64,000 bases of DNA from DASCNA01 sp036011305 (GTDB taxonomy: Bacteria > Verrucomicrobiota > Lentisphaeria > Victivallales > GWF2-38-69): NCBI GenBank assembly GCA_036011305.1, contig DASCNA010000167.1:1-64000 (forward strand), given 5' to 3'. The notes under the pieces are model-generated. The model did not search any database, was not told where the DNA came from, and worked only from the letters and a program-made list of their open reading frames with translations. Below, one piece after another: positions 35,088-44,322 of this stretch (position 1 is its first letter; every line of letters begins with the position of its first letter). The translations under genes were made by a program, and so were the position numbers.

Positions 35088-36384
35088 AGTATATCATAGA
35101 ATATTACAGGTTGCCGGAAATGTTATCACAGTGGAGGCTGACAACATAGCCTATAATGATTTAGCAGAGGTTACTACAAGGCATGGAGTCTCATTAGCCC
35201 AGGTAATCCGTTTGCAGGAAAACAAAGTTTATTTACAGGTCTTTGCAGGAAGCCGCGGCATTTCCACGGATGATGAGGTAAGATTTCTTGGAAAACCTAT
35301 GCAGGTTTCTTCGTCCGACAATTTATTGGGCAGAGTCTTTAACGGCGCAGGCAATCCAAGAGATTCACGACCTGCCATCAAGGAAGATTTGAAGGAAATA
35401 GGCGGTCCGTCTGTAAATCCTTCTAAAAGAATTATTCCTAATAAAATGGTTCGTACAGGAATTCCTATGATTGATGTTTTCAATTCTTTGGTTGTATCTC
35501 AGAAAATTCCTATTTTCTCTACAGCCGGGGAACCTTATAACCGCCTTTTAGCCAGAATAGCACTGCAAGCCGAAGTGGATGTTATAATACTGGGAGGCAT
35601 GGGATTAAAATATGATGATTACCTCTACTTTAAAAACACTTTGGATGACCATGGCGCACTTTCCCACTCTGTAATGTTTGTTCATACGGCTTCAGACCCT
35701 GTTGTTGAGTGTCTTCTTGTACCGGACATGGCTTTAGCAGTTGCTGAAACATATGCTTTGGAAGGAAAAGAAGTTCTTGTTCTTCTCACAGATATGACAA
35801 ACTATGCTGATTCACTAAAAGAGATTGCAATAACCATGGAACAGATACCTTCTAATCGAGGATATCCAGGAGATTTATACAGCCAGTTAGCTGCGAGATA
35901 TGAGAAAGCTGTAGATTTTGACGGAGCTGGTTCCATTACAATACTGGCAGTTACAACAATGCCTGGAGATGATGTTACACATCCTGTTCCAGATAATACA
36001 GGATATATTACTGAAGGTCAGTTTTACCTTAAAAATGGAAGGATTGAACCTTTCGGATCACTCAGCAGGTTGAAACAGCAGGTCAATGATAAAACACGCG
36101 GAGACCATAGAATTATAATGGATACAATGATAAGGCTTTATGCTGACTATCGCGAAACCTGTGAAAAACAGTCTATGGGGTTTCAAATGAGTAGCTGGGA
36201 TAATAAACTGTTGAAGTACGGAGGCTTGTTTGAGTCAAGATTGATGGATCTCTCTGTAAATATACCTCTGGAAGGAGCACTGGATCTTGGCTGGAAAACT
36301 TTATCTGAATGTTTTGATAAAACTGAAACAGGTATTAAAACCGATATTCTTAAAAAATACTGGCCTCGTAAATATGAGGAATAG
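35080..36384 (+). CDS. atpB: V-type ATPase subunit B
   Basis: 434 residues from ATG 35080, overlapping atpA by eight bases; a TTG six bases earlier is in frame but less likely. Non-catalytic subunit: no intact P-loop (IFSTAGEPYNRLLARIALQA in that place), then LVLLTDMTNYADSLKEIAIT and PGDLYSQLAARYEKA. It alternates with A in the hexameric head. Confidence 0.96.
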   Translation: MRKVYHRILQVAGNVITVEADNIAYNDLAEVTTRHGVSLAQVIRLQENKVYLQVFAGSRGISTDDEVRFLGKPMQVSSSDNLLGRVFNGAGNPRDSRPAIKEDLKEIGGPSVNPSKRIIPNKMVRTGIPMIDVFNSLVVSQKIPIFSTAGEPYNRLLARIALQAEVDVIILGGMGLKYDDYLYFKNTLDDHGALSHSVMFVHTASDPVVECLLVPDMALAVAETYALEGKEVLVLLTDMTNYADSLKEIAITMEQIPSNRGYPGDLYSQLAARYEKAVDFDGAGSITILAVTTMPGDDVTHPVPDNTGYITEGQFYLKNGRIEPFGSLSRLKQQVNDKTRGDHRIIMDTMIRLYADYRETCEKQSMGFQMSSWDNKLLKYGGLFESRLMDLSVNIPLEGALDLGWKTLSECFDKTETGIKTDILKKYWPRKYEE

Positions 36385-36410
36385 ATTAATTCGATCTTGG
36401 AGAATTTTAT

Positions 36411-37019
36411 ATGCCAAAAATCAAATTAACTAAAAGTGAACTAAAAGCACAACGGGATGCTCTTAAACAGTTTACCCGTTTTTTGCCTACTTTACAGTTA
36501 AAAAAACAACAACTCCAGCTGGAAACCCGTCAGTCTCAGGAACGTGTTAATAAAAATAAAATCAAAGAAGAGGAATTTAAAACTCATATTTCTTCCTGGA
36601 TTTCTATGTTCGGCATTTCTGATGATGTTGAAAAAATTTCAAAGTATATAAAAGTAGATAAGATTGAAACAACCAATCATAATATTGCCGGTGTTACAAT
36701 TCCTATCTATGAAAAGACAATATTTTCAATTGAAAATTACGATTTGTTCAGTGAAACGGCATGGTTGGACGACGGTATTAAAGCTGTCTGTGATTTAATA
36801 GAAATAAGAGCAGAACGTGATGTATTAATAGAACAGTTCAATAGAATCAACAGAGAATTAAGAACAACTACCCAGAGGGTAAATTTATTTGAAAAAGTAA
36901 AAATTCCTGAGAGTAAAGAAAATATCCGTTTAATTCAAATCTATCTTGGCGATCAGCAGACATCTGCTGTCGGACGTTCTAAAATAGCCAAGAAAAAACT
37001 GGCGGAGGCAGCACAATGA
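36411..37019 (+). CDS. atpD: V-type ATPase subunit D
   Basis: 202 residues. Central rotor shaft: two long coiled-coil helices at either end (SELKAQRDALKQFTRFLP and EQFNRINRELRTTTQRVNLF) with a small globular middle. The C-terminus KIAKKKLAEAAQ is typical. It overlaps atpI by four bases (ATGA). The usual small partner, subunit F, has no gene in the operon. Confidence 0.95.
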   Translation: MPKIKLTKSELKAQRDALKQFTRFLPTLQLKKQQLQLETRQSQERVNKNKIKEEEFKTHISSWISMFGISDDVEKISKYIKVDKIETTNHNIAGVTIPIYEKTIFSIENYDLFSETAWLDDGIKAVCDLIEIRAERDVLIEQFNRINRELRTTTQRVNLFEKVKIPESKENIRLIQIYLGDQQTSAVGRSKIAKKKLAEAAQ

Positions 37020-38836
37020 TTGAAAAAATGCTGAAAGCCACTGTTATCTGCAGAAATGAAGATTGTGAAAGTTCCCTTAAAGAACTTGGTTCAATGGGTG
37101 TCATGCACATAGAACAGACTTCAAAAATTATTTCTCATGATGTAAATACACTTGAAACTAAAATTTCAAAAGTGAAAGAGGCAATACAGGTCTTATCCGG
37201 CCACGCAAAAAAAAGTAAACTTCTAGAACCTACAAGTATAATGGTTATACCTTATAAACTTACTCAGAAAGTTATTAATATTATTGAACATAATTCTGAT
37301 ATTAAGAATAAAATAGAACTATATACAAGAGATCGTGAAAAACTTCTGCCATGGGGTAACTTTTCATATCAGAGTATTGATAAGCTGCAGGAAAAAGGTC
37401 TTCATGTTTATTTATGCTCTTCCGGTGAAAGTGAAATAGATAAATATCGGGCAGAAGGCAGAATTATTGAAATAATATCTAAATCAAAAACCAATGTATA
37501 TTTTGCTTTAATTTCAGAAAAAGAAATAGAAAAAACAGAATTACCTATTGCACAACTGCCCTCTGACAGGAAATCACTTCGTGAACTGGATATTCAGATT
37601 TTGCTTCTGAATAAAAAGTTCACAAAAAATAAAAGAATTCTAATAAACTTATCAAGAAATGTATCTAAAGTTATTAGATACAAAGATTTTCTTGAAGTTG
37701 AATTAGAATTTATTAAACATAGAGATTCTATGAGTACAGATGGTGAATTATCTCATATTCAGGGATTTATACCTACCAAAAAAAAAGATATACTCCTGCG
37801 GACTTCAAAGAAACTACACTGGGCCATACTGCTTGAAGAACCATCGGATGAAGATAGAGTCCCCACTTTAATTACTATTCCTAAAGTATTTAAGATAGTA
37901 CAGCCGGTATTCAAATTTATCGGTATTACTCCAGGCTATCACGAATGGGATGTCAGTATATGTTTTTTATTTTTCTTTACAATATTTTTTGCAATGATTG
38001 TGGGAGATGCAGGATATGGAATTCTGTTTTTTGCTGTAGCACTTGCTCTTAAAATCATTTACTGGAAGAATGTAAAATATAAACTCCCCATAAACCTTTT
38101 TTTCGTATTGAGCGTAGCGACAATTGCCTGGGGACTTCTGACCAGTAGTTTTTTTGGATTACCGCAGGAGATTCTACCAAGACAACTGCATGGTATTAAA
38201 GCTCTTACCTCTCCTACATTTAAAGATAAAAATATACAGTACTTATGTTTTCTGCTTGCAGCAATGCACCTCTCTTTTGCAAGAATCTGGAAAGCTACAA
38301 TATTTAGAAACAGCCTGAAAGCTCTCGGGCAGATAGGCTGGGCGCTGTTTATATGGGGTAACTTCTTCACAGCTGTCAAACTGATAGTATTCACACAAAC
38401 CCCCTACCCTCAATTCGCATTTTATCTATATGGATCAGGCTTTGTCTTGATTCTTTTATTTTATGTAAGGTGGAATGATGTTGGCAGCGTCTTTAACGTT
38501 CCGTTTGATTTTATAGGCAGTTTTACAGATGTACTTTCCTACATAAGGCTTTTTGCTGTAGGGCTGGCATCTTATTATATAGCAGAAAGTTTCAATAATA
38601 TGGGATATATGATTATGCATATCTCCCCCTATTTAATAGTATTGACTATACTGGTATTATTATTTGGGCACCTTCTGAATATAGGACTGGCACTGATGGG
38701 AGTATTAGTTCATGGAATAAGGCTGAATACTTTAGAATTTTCAAATCATATGGAACTCGAATGGTCAGGAACTGTATATAAGCCATTTACAAGAAAACAT
38801 AAAAAAGATTTTAGAAATATAACACATAAACATTAA
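37016..38836 (+). CDS. atpI: V-type ATPase subunit I (a-type)
   Basis: 606 residues. A soluble N-terminal half with coiled coils (about 1-300) is followed by about seven membrane segments. The Arg-bearing segment reads FTDVLSYIRLFAVGLASYYI, with the critical Arg of the ion half-channel in SYIRL. It forms the stator of the membrane sector and the ion path next to the K ring. Confidence 0.95.
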   Translation: MIEKMLKATVICRNEDCESSLKELGSMGVMHIEQTSKIISHDVNTLETKISKVKEAIQVLSGHAKKSKLLEPTSIMVIPYKLTQKVINIIEHNSDIKNKIELYTRDREKLLPWGNFSYQSIDKLQEKGLHVYLCSSGESEIDKYRAEGRIIEIISKSKTNVYFALISEKEIEKTELPIAQLPSDRKSLRELDIQILLLNKKFTKNKRILINLSRNVSKVIRYKDFLEVELEFIKHRDSMSTDGELSHIQGFIPTKKKDILLRTSKKLHWAILLEEPSDEDRVPTLITIPKVFKIVQPVFKFIGITPGYHEWDVSICFLFFFTIFFAMIVGDAGYGILFFAVALALKIIYWKNVKYKLPINLFFVLSVATIAWGLLTSSFFGLPQEILPRQLHGIKALTSPTFKDKNIQYLCFLLAAMHLSFARIWKATIFRNSLKALGQIGWALFIWGNFFTAVKLIVFTQTPYPQFAFYLYGSGFVLILLFYVRWNDVGSVFNVPFDFIGSFTDVLSYIRLFAVGLASYYIAESFNNMGYMIMHISPYLIVLTILVLLFGHLLNIGLALMGVLVHGIRLNTLEFSNHMELEWSGTVYKPFTRKHKKDFRNITHKH

Positions 38837-38869
38837 ACAAATATAAAATATAAAAGGAGATATTAATTT

Positions 38870-39334
38870 ATGGATGCTCATTTAATGAATGCATTAGGTC
38901 AGGCAGGGGCATTTGCTTCAATCGCAATTGCATCACTCGGTTCTGGATTAGGAACAGGAGCAGCAGGCGCCGCTGCAGTTGGTGCTTGGAAAAAATGTTA
39001 TGCCCAAAATAAACCAGCACCATTCCAGTTGGTTGTTTTTGCTGGAGCACCGCTTTCACAAACTATTTACGGTATGATAATGATGTTCATTATTCTTGGA
39101 AAAGTCGCAACGTCACCTGAACTATGGCCGTTCTACCTAATCTTTGGTATATTAAGCGGTTTAGGATTATGTATTTCATCTTGGATGCAGGGAGTAGCCG
39201 GGGCCGCTGCATGTGATGCTTTTGGAGAAAACGAAAAAGGTTTTGTCAACTACCTGATGGTTATAGGTATTATTGAAACGGTATCCATATTTGTCATGGC
39301 CTTCGGTATTGTCCTCCTGGCAACGGTAAAATAG
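38870..39334 (+). CDS. atpK: V-type ATPase subunit K (proteolipid, two hairpins)
   Basis: 154 residues, four membrane helices, i.e. a duplicated hairpin. The ion-binding Glu is in helix 4 (IGIIETVSIF). Helix 2 has GAPLSQTIYGM and helix 3 WMQGVAGAA. Ser/Thr and Gln here sit where the Na+ ligands of Enterococcus hirae NtpK do, so Na+ rather than H+ may be carried; this is inference from the motif. Only one Glu per four helices is present, as in ATP-hydrolysing ion pumps. The ribosome site AAGGAG precedes ATG. Confidence 0.93.
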   Translation: MDAHLMNALGQAGAFASIAIASLGSGLGTGAAGAAAVGAWKKCYAQNKPAPFQLVVFAGAPLSQTIYGMIMMFIILGKVATSPELWPFYLIFGILSGLGLCISSWMQGVAGAAACDAFGENEKGFVNYLMVIGIIETVSIFVMAFGIVLLATVK

Positions 39335-39339
39335 ATTTT

Positions 39340-39368
39340 AATCCTGCTTTTTAGCAGGATTTTTTTTT
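39340..39368 (+). terminator. Terminator of the V-ATPase operon
   Basis: AATCCTGC/GCAGGATT stem, six-base loop, then eight or nine T. Confidence 0.93.
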
Positions 39369-39405
39369 ATACTGTGATCAATCTTAATATGGAAAAGGAA
39401 AATAA

Positions 39406-40128
39406 ATGAGTTCTGATTTTATCTATCATAGAATACTGCTAAAAGTAAGCGGTGAAGCATTAAAAGGAGATAATGAATTTGGGTATGACCCAGATTCTGT
39501 TAGCAATTTAGTAAATCATATATCAACTATCCTGAATGAGGGAGTTGAAGTTGGACTTGTAGTAGGGGCTGGAAATATTTGGCGGGGTGAAATAGGAAAA
39601 AGTTTGGGCATGGATCCTGTCAAAGCTGATTATATGGGAATGCTTGGTACTATCATGAATTCTCTTTCCCTAAAAGATGCTTTTGAACGTGCTGGAATTA
39701 ACTGTGAAGTTCAAACTTCAACTCATATGTATCCAATAGCTGAACCTTTTGATCATGCGAAGGCAATAAAATATCTTGAAGAAGGGCGTGTTGTTATTTT
39801 TGCAGGAGGAACAGGACATCCATTTTTTACTACAGATACTGCTGCTGCATTAAGAGCTCTTGAAATTGGAGCAGAAGCTGTGCTGAAAGCAACCAAAGTT
39901 GATGGCGTTTATTCAGATGACCCTATGAAAAACTCCAAAGCTGTCAGGTATGAAAAAATCTCATATGACGATGCCCTTTATCAAAATCTTAAAATAATGG
40001 ATTCCACAGCTTTCTCTCTCTGCAAGGTCAACAACCTGCCGATTATTGTTTTCAACTTTTCGGACCCTGAAAACCTAAGAAAAGTATTGTCAGGTGAAAC
40101 TGATATAGCTACTGTTATATCAAATTAA
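39406..40128 (+). CDS. pyrH: Uridylate kinase
   Basis: 240 residues, full length. Amino-acid-kinase fold: YHRILLKVSGEALKGD, LVVGAGNIWRGEIGKSLGMD, then FAGGTGHPFFTTDTAAALRA and ATKVDGVYSDDPMKN. It phosphorylates UMP to UDP, usually as a hexamer. It has its own ribosome site (AAAAGGAA) and follows the V-ATPase terminator, so it has a separate promoter in the short gap. Confidence 0.97.
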   Translation: MSSDFIYHRILLKVSGEALKGDNEFGYDPDSVSNLVNHISTILNEGVEVGLVVGAGNIWRGEIGKSLGMDPVKADYMGMLGTIMNSLSLKDAFERAGINCEVQTSTHMYPIAEPFDHAKAIKYLEEGRVVIFAGGTGHPFFTTDTAAALRALEIGAEAVLKATKVDGVYSDDPMKNSKAVRYEKISYDDALYQNLKIMDSTAFSLCKVNNLPIIVFNFSDPENLRKVLSGETDIATVISN

Positions 40129-40136
40129 TATATTAT

Positions 40137-40167
40137 AAAAGGTAACAGACAGTTTATGTTACCTTTT
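40137..40167 (+). terminator. Terminator of pyrH
   Basis: AAAAGGTAAC/GTTACCTTTT, 10-bp perfect arms, eleven-base loop, then T-rich. Confidence 0.9.
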
Positions 40168-40213
40168 TATCTTCACTTCTAAACAGCAAACACTATTCAC
40201 ATGTCAGTGCACT

Positions 40214-40426
40214 TTACTGGTAATAATATACAGTGTAAACACTTTTATTTTTACCATTACGTATATTACTTGAAATAGCATATAAAGATTTAGCATATGT
40301 ATGTTTGTTTTGTTGTTGCAGATTATTTACTCTCTGAGCAGGCATACTTAGAAAATTTAATAAAATTATTCCAAATATAAATAATGGCAAACAACATATA
40401 GTAAGTATTTTACTTTGCTTTTTCAT
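40214..40426 (-). CDS. Small membrane-anchored peptide
   Basis: 70 residues. An N-terminal basic stretch and one hydrophobic helix (about 8-28, ILTICCLPLFIFGIILLNFL) precede a polar Asn/Gln-rich tail. Preceded by AGGAGGCGAGAG, a near-perfect ribosome site, so it is very probably translated. Unknown function; it faces pyrH and is divergent from the XRE-PAS gene downstream. Confidence 0.7.
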   Translation of the reverse strand: MKKQSKILTICCLPLFIFGIILLNFLSMPAQRVNNLQQQNKHTYAKSLYAISSNIRNGKNKSVYTVYYYQ

Positions 40427-40632
40427 CTCTCGCCTCCTATTTTTTATGCATCAACTAATTTCTTATTAGCTATACTTTAATATGACAGACAAAGAGAAAG
40501 GAACAATTGCAGCCACCTAATAAAAGAGGTTATTACATAATTTTTATGGAATAATTACATAAATGATTATATAATATATTATTAGAAATAGATTAGATAA
40601 TTTATAATTGCATGAAAATAAAAGTATAAAAA

Positions 40633-41796
40633 ATGAAATTCGATGCCGAAAAATTCAGAGAATTACGAAAAAATAAAAACCTATCTATGAATAATGTTGC
40701 TTCCAAACTGGGTATTAATTGGCAAACTATATGGAACTGGGAAAATAGAAAAATAATTCCATCGGAAGCAAAAATAAGATATTTAAGTAAATGTTTAGAT
40801 ATTGAAGTTAATCTGATTTCTGATCTAGATATTAATGCAGAGTTATCAAAAAGCAATTTAAATGATATAGCTGATTCATGGTTTTCATTTATTGACACTG
40901 AAGGTAAAAATGAAATTCAGTATGAAAAACTTATCTTCAATATTGCAAAAAAACAGTCTGATAAACTTAAACAAGCTACAATTCTTGTGAATGCCCTGCT
41001 CTCATATATTAATGCAGTAGTTTATGTTAAGGATACAAAACTAAGATATATGATTGCAAATAATCAGTTCAAAAAAAATCTTTCCCTTAACAAAGGATAC
41101 TTTACAAAAGGAAAAATGGACTCTGATTTCTTCTCAAACTTAGAAGCTAAGAAGAATAATGAAATGGATAGAAAAGTTATAGAAACTGGAATTGCACTAG
41201 AAAATATTGAAGATTTCATTCCAGGAACCAGAAAAAAGAAATGGGGTTTAATATCCAAAATACCTATTTTGGATTCTAATGGTAAAGTTGCAGGCATAAT
41301 TGGTTCTTTTATTGATATTACTGACAGGAAAAAGAACAGAGAGCTGCTTGAAATTAATATCAAAGACGCAAGGGATGGATTATGTATTTTTGATTATGAT
41401 AAAGGTGAATACCTTTTTATCAATAATGCATTCTCAAAAATATACGGATACAGTTTGAAAGAAGTCAGTTCATATGGAAGTAGATTTTGGGTTGATAAAT
41501 GTGTACATCCTGATTTCATTCATATTGCCGAGGACTTTAAACAAAGATTAATGAATAATATTACTGAATTAAAAATAATCAGATCTGATGGAGAAGAGCG
41601 CTGGATCCAAAGCACAATGAATAAGAAGAAAATTATAAATAAAAACTGCTACATTGTTATCGAAAGAGATATAACTGAGGAAAAAATTAAATTATTAAAA
41701 CTCGAACATGAAATCATATCAAAAGTAAGAGATATAGCAAAAAATATGCTTAGAGAAAGTATTGATGTCTCAATAATTGCCAAACTACCGGACTAG
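40633..41796 (+). CDS. XRE-type regulator with two PAS domains (paralogue 2)
   Basis: 387 residues. XRE helix-turn-helix (FRELRKNKNLSMNNVASKLG, then WQTIWNWENRKIIPS) at 8-60. PAS-PAC (LLSYINAVVYVKD to IGSFIDITDRKK) around 118-235, and a second PAS-PAC ending YIVIERDITEEK. It shares this layout with 11423-12670 and 51070-52161. One missing A near 41782 appears to shift the last codons: the other frame reads KTTGLDIKQIKKLHNLT, matching the ATGLTQKEV tail of paralogue 1. It may be a recent loss of about 13 residues. The nearest partner is the ygeW-arcC block downstream on the opposite strand. Confidence 0.85.
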   Translation: MKFDAEKFRELRKNKNLSMNNVASKLGINWQTIWNWENRKIIPSEAKIRYLSKCLDIEVNLISDLDINAELSKSNLNDIADSWFSFIDTEGKNEIQYEKLIFNIAKKQSDKLKQATILVNALLSYINAVVYVKDTKLRYMIANNQFKKNLSLNKGYFTKGKMDSDFFSNLEAKKNNEMDRKVIETGIALENIEDFIPGTRKKKWGLISKIPILDSNGKVAGIIGSFIDITDRKKNRELLEINIKDARDGLCIFDYDKGEYLFINNAFSKIYGYSLKEVSSYGSRFWVDKCVHPDFIHIAEDFKQRLMNNITELKIIRSDGEERWIQSTMNKKKIINKNCYIVIERDITEEKIKLLKLEHEIISKVRDIAKNMLRESIDVSIIAKLPD

Positions 41797-41890
41797 ACAT
41801 AAAACAAATAAAAAAACTTCATAACCTAACATAATTGATAAGTTATTTAAACCCTGAATTATTCCAAGTATGAACTCTATGTAAAAAAGA

Positions 41891-41922
41891 AAAGGGATTT
41901 TGTTATATAACAAAATCCCTTT
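41891..41922. terminator. Bidirectional terminator
   Basis: Perfect 32-base palindrome with arms AAAGGGATTTTGTTAT and its complement. It lies between convergent genes (XRE-PAS on plus, carbamate kinase on minus) and ends in T-runs in both directions. Confidence 0.93.
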
Positions 41923-41955
41923 AATACAATAAATCTAAGTCGGTAAATTTAGATA

Positions 41956-42921
41956 TTATCCATTAATAATGTGAGTTCCTGTTTCGCCTTTTACAGCCTG
42001 TCCTAAAAACTCAGGGGCAGTAATAATAGTCTCTTTTCCTCCGTTTTCTATAAATTTAACAGCTGCTTCAATCTTAGGAAGCATACTGCCAGGAGCAAAG
42101 TGACCTTCATTTATATACTGTTTCATTTCTGAAACTGTAACTCTATCAAGAGATTTTTGATCAGCTTTTCCAAAGTTAAGGTAAACTTTTTCTACGCCTG
42201 TAGAAATTATAAGTACATCTGCTTCCAATTGGTTTGCAAGAAGACTTGTAGCAAAATCTTTATCGATTACAGCATCAACACCGTACCATTGGTTGTTTTC
42301 TTTATAAACAGGTATTCCGCCGCCGCCTGCTGCAACTACACAGTAGCCCAGACCAAGTAAATTTTGAATAGCTTCTTTTTCAAGAATTTCAACTGGCATC
42401 GGAGATGGAACTACGCGCCTGAAACCTCTTCCGGCATCTTCTATCAATTTCCAGTCAGGATTTTTTTCTTTTAATTCCTTAGCCTGTTCAGGTGTGTAAA
42501 AAGTTCCGATTGGTTTTGCTGGATTTTTGAAAGCTGGATCATCTTTACTGACAGCAACCTGAGTAACAACAGTTAAAGCAGTTTTGTAACCGTTATCTTT
42601 CTTTATGTCTCTCTTTCTGAACTCATTATCCATAGCCTGCTGTATTTGGTAACCGATAGCCCCCTGAGAGTCTGCATCACAGCTGACAAGTGGTACTTCA
42701 TGCATTTGTTCATATTCAGCAGCTATTTCAGAACGTCTTAATATAAATCCGACCTGAGGTCCGTTACCATGGCTGATTACTACATCATACCCCTGCTCTA
42801 CTAAATCAGTAATATGCTTAGTAGTTTCGCAGACAGCATTAAACTGATCTGCTATTGTCTGATGTTTTTTGTCTCTGATCAGAGAATTACCGCCAATTGC
42901 TATTATTGCTAATTTTCCCAT
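41956..42921 (-). CDS. arcC: Carbamate kinase (YqeA/ArcC)
   Basis: 321 residues from ATG 42921 (a TTG four codons earlier is in frame). Amino-acid-kinase fold: LAIIAIGGNSLI, VISHGNGPQVGFI, and VAAGGGGIPVYKENNQ. It turns carbamoyl phosphate and ADP into ATP, CO2 and ammonia. It is the last gene of the ygeW-ygfK-PLP-ygeY run. There it would cash in the carbamoyl phosphate released by the YgeW carbamoyltransferase, giving substrate-level ATP from ureido compounds. Confidence 0.95.
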   Translation of the reverse strand: MGKLAIIAIGGNSLIRDKKHQTIADQFNAVCETTKHITDLVEQGYDVVISHGNGPQVGFILRRSEIAAEYEQMHEVPLVSCDADSQGAIGYQIQQAMDNEFRKRDIKKDNGYKTALTVVTQVAVSKDDPAFKNPAKPIGTFYTPEQAKELKEKNPDWKLIEDAGRGFRRVVPSPMPVEILEKEAIQNLLGLGYCVVAAGGGGIPVYKENNQWYGVDAVIDKDFATSLLANQLEADVLIISTGVEKVYLNFGKADQKSLDRVTVSEMKQYINEGHFAPGSMLPKIEAAVKFIENGGKETIITAPEFLGQAVKGETGTHIING

Positions 42922-43010
42922 AACTCTATCCAATATTTATTAAAATTTTATTTTAAAAAATAATGGGATGACAATTAATGCCATCCCATTATATAAATTA
43001 TACAAAAGTA

Positions 43011-44225
43011 TTACTTATCACAATGTTCAGCAGTATAAATAGAAGGCATTGCGGCATACATTGCAGCAGCTTTAACCAGTTCGCTTTTCCATGTGCATTC
43101 GTTTGGCGCATGAGCCTGATCTTCATGACCTGGACCAAATCCAACAACAGGAATACCATAACGTCCCATTATTGAAACACCATTTGTAGAGAAAGTCCAT
43201 TTGTCAACGACAGGAGCTTCATCAAACAGACCTTTGAAAGCAGAAACAGCTGACTGAGTTGCAGGATGATCTTCAGGAATAACCCAAGTTGGGAAGAAAC
43301 ACTCTGTAGGATAAACTAAACCGGTATATGAAGGTCTTTCATAATTATACATAGTAACTTCAGCTTCAGCAGCTTTTACTGCAGGAAGATTTTTTATTTC
43401 CTGCAAAGCAGATTCCCAAGTTTCGCCATCTGTAAGTCTTCTGTCAACTGAAATAGAACATCCGTCAGCAACAGCACATCTTGAAGGAGAACTGAAGAAA
43501 ATTTCAGAAATTGTCAAAGAACCTTTGCCTAAGAATTCATCATAATGAAGGTTTTCATGTAAAGCTTTAAGCTCATTAATGATTGGAGCCATTTTATAAA
43601 TAGCGTTATCTCCTCTTTCTGGAGCAGAACCATGACAGCTGATACCGTGTGTTTCAACTTTAATTTCCATTCTTCCACGATGACCTCTGTAAATTCTGCA
43701 TGAAGTAGGTTCAGTACTTACTACGAATTCTGGGCGAATTTTGCTTTCTTCAATAATATACTGCCAGCATAGTCCGTCACAATCTTCTTCCTGGACAGTA
43801 CCAACTACTAAAAATGTAAAATCGCCTTCAAGTTTTAGATCTTTAATAATTTTTCCAGCATAAACCATTGAAGCCATTCCGCCTTCCTGGTCTGATCCGC
43901 CGCGGCCGACAATAACGTCGCCTTCTTCTTTTCCTTTATAAGGATCACAATCCCAGTTATTGATATCACCAACACCAACAGTATCAATATGAGCATCCAT
44001 AGCTATAAGATGTTTTCCATTACCGATATAACCTAATACGTTACCCATTGGATCGATATCAACTCTGTCAAATCCAACTTTAAGCATTTCTTCTTTAATT
44101 CTTAATACAACTTCTTTTTCCTGACAGCTTTCACTTGGAATAGCAATCATGTCACGCAAAAACTGTGCCATTTGCGGCTTGTACAATTCAGCTTTTTCTT
44201 TGATAGCAGTAAAATCGATACTCAT
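43011..44225 (-). CDS. ygeY: YgeY, M20-family amidohydrolase
   Basis: 404 residues, the usual YgeY length. M20 metallopeptidase fold with metal ligands in IAMDAHIDTVG (His, Asp), GRGGSDQEGGMASM (Asp, Glu/Glu) and VGTVQEEDCDG (Glu pair), and a final His in GPGHEDQAHAPNE. The lid domain includes CHGSAPERGDNAIYK. In E. coli and gut anaerobes ygeY lies in the cluster linked to anaerobic purine/uric-acid use. It is thought to cleave a ureido or amide bond of a diaminopropionate derivative. The ribosome site GAGGGA precedes ATG. Confidence 0.93.
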   Translation of the reverse strand: MSIDFTAIKEKAELYKPQMAQFLRDMIAIPSESCQEKEVVLRIKEEMLKVGFDRVDIDPMGNVLGYIGNGKHLIAMDAHIDTVGVGDINNWDCDPYKGKEEGDVIVGRGGSDQEGGMASMVYAGKIIKDLKLEGDFTFLVVGTVQEEDCDGLCWQYIIEESKIRPEFVVSTEPTSCRIYRGHRGRMEIKVETHGISCHGSAPERGDNAIYKMAPIINELKALHENLHYDEFLGKGSLTISEIFFSSPSRCAVADGCSISVDRRLTDGETWESALQEIKNLPAVKAAEAEVTMYNYERPSYTGLVYPTECFFPTWVIPEDHPATQSAVSAFKGLFDEAPVVDKWTFSTNGVSIMGRYGIPVVGFGPGHEDQAHAPNECTWKSELVKAAAMYAAMPSIYTAEHCDK

Positions 44226-44322
44226 TATTAATTCCCTCTGATTAGATGTAAAAATTTAAAATTATTTAAAATCAGCTGATTCATGTAAATAAATCAATGA
44301 ATCAGCTGTTATTTTAAGTAGC

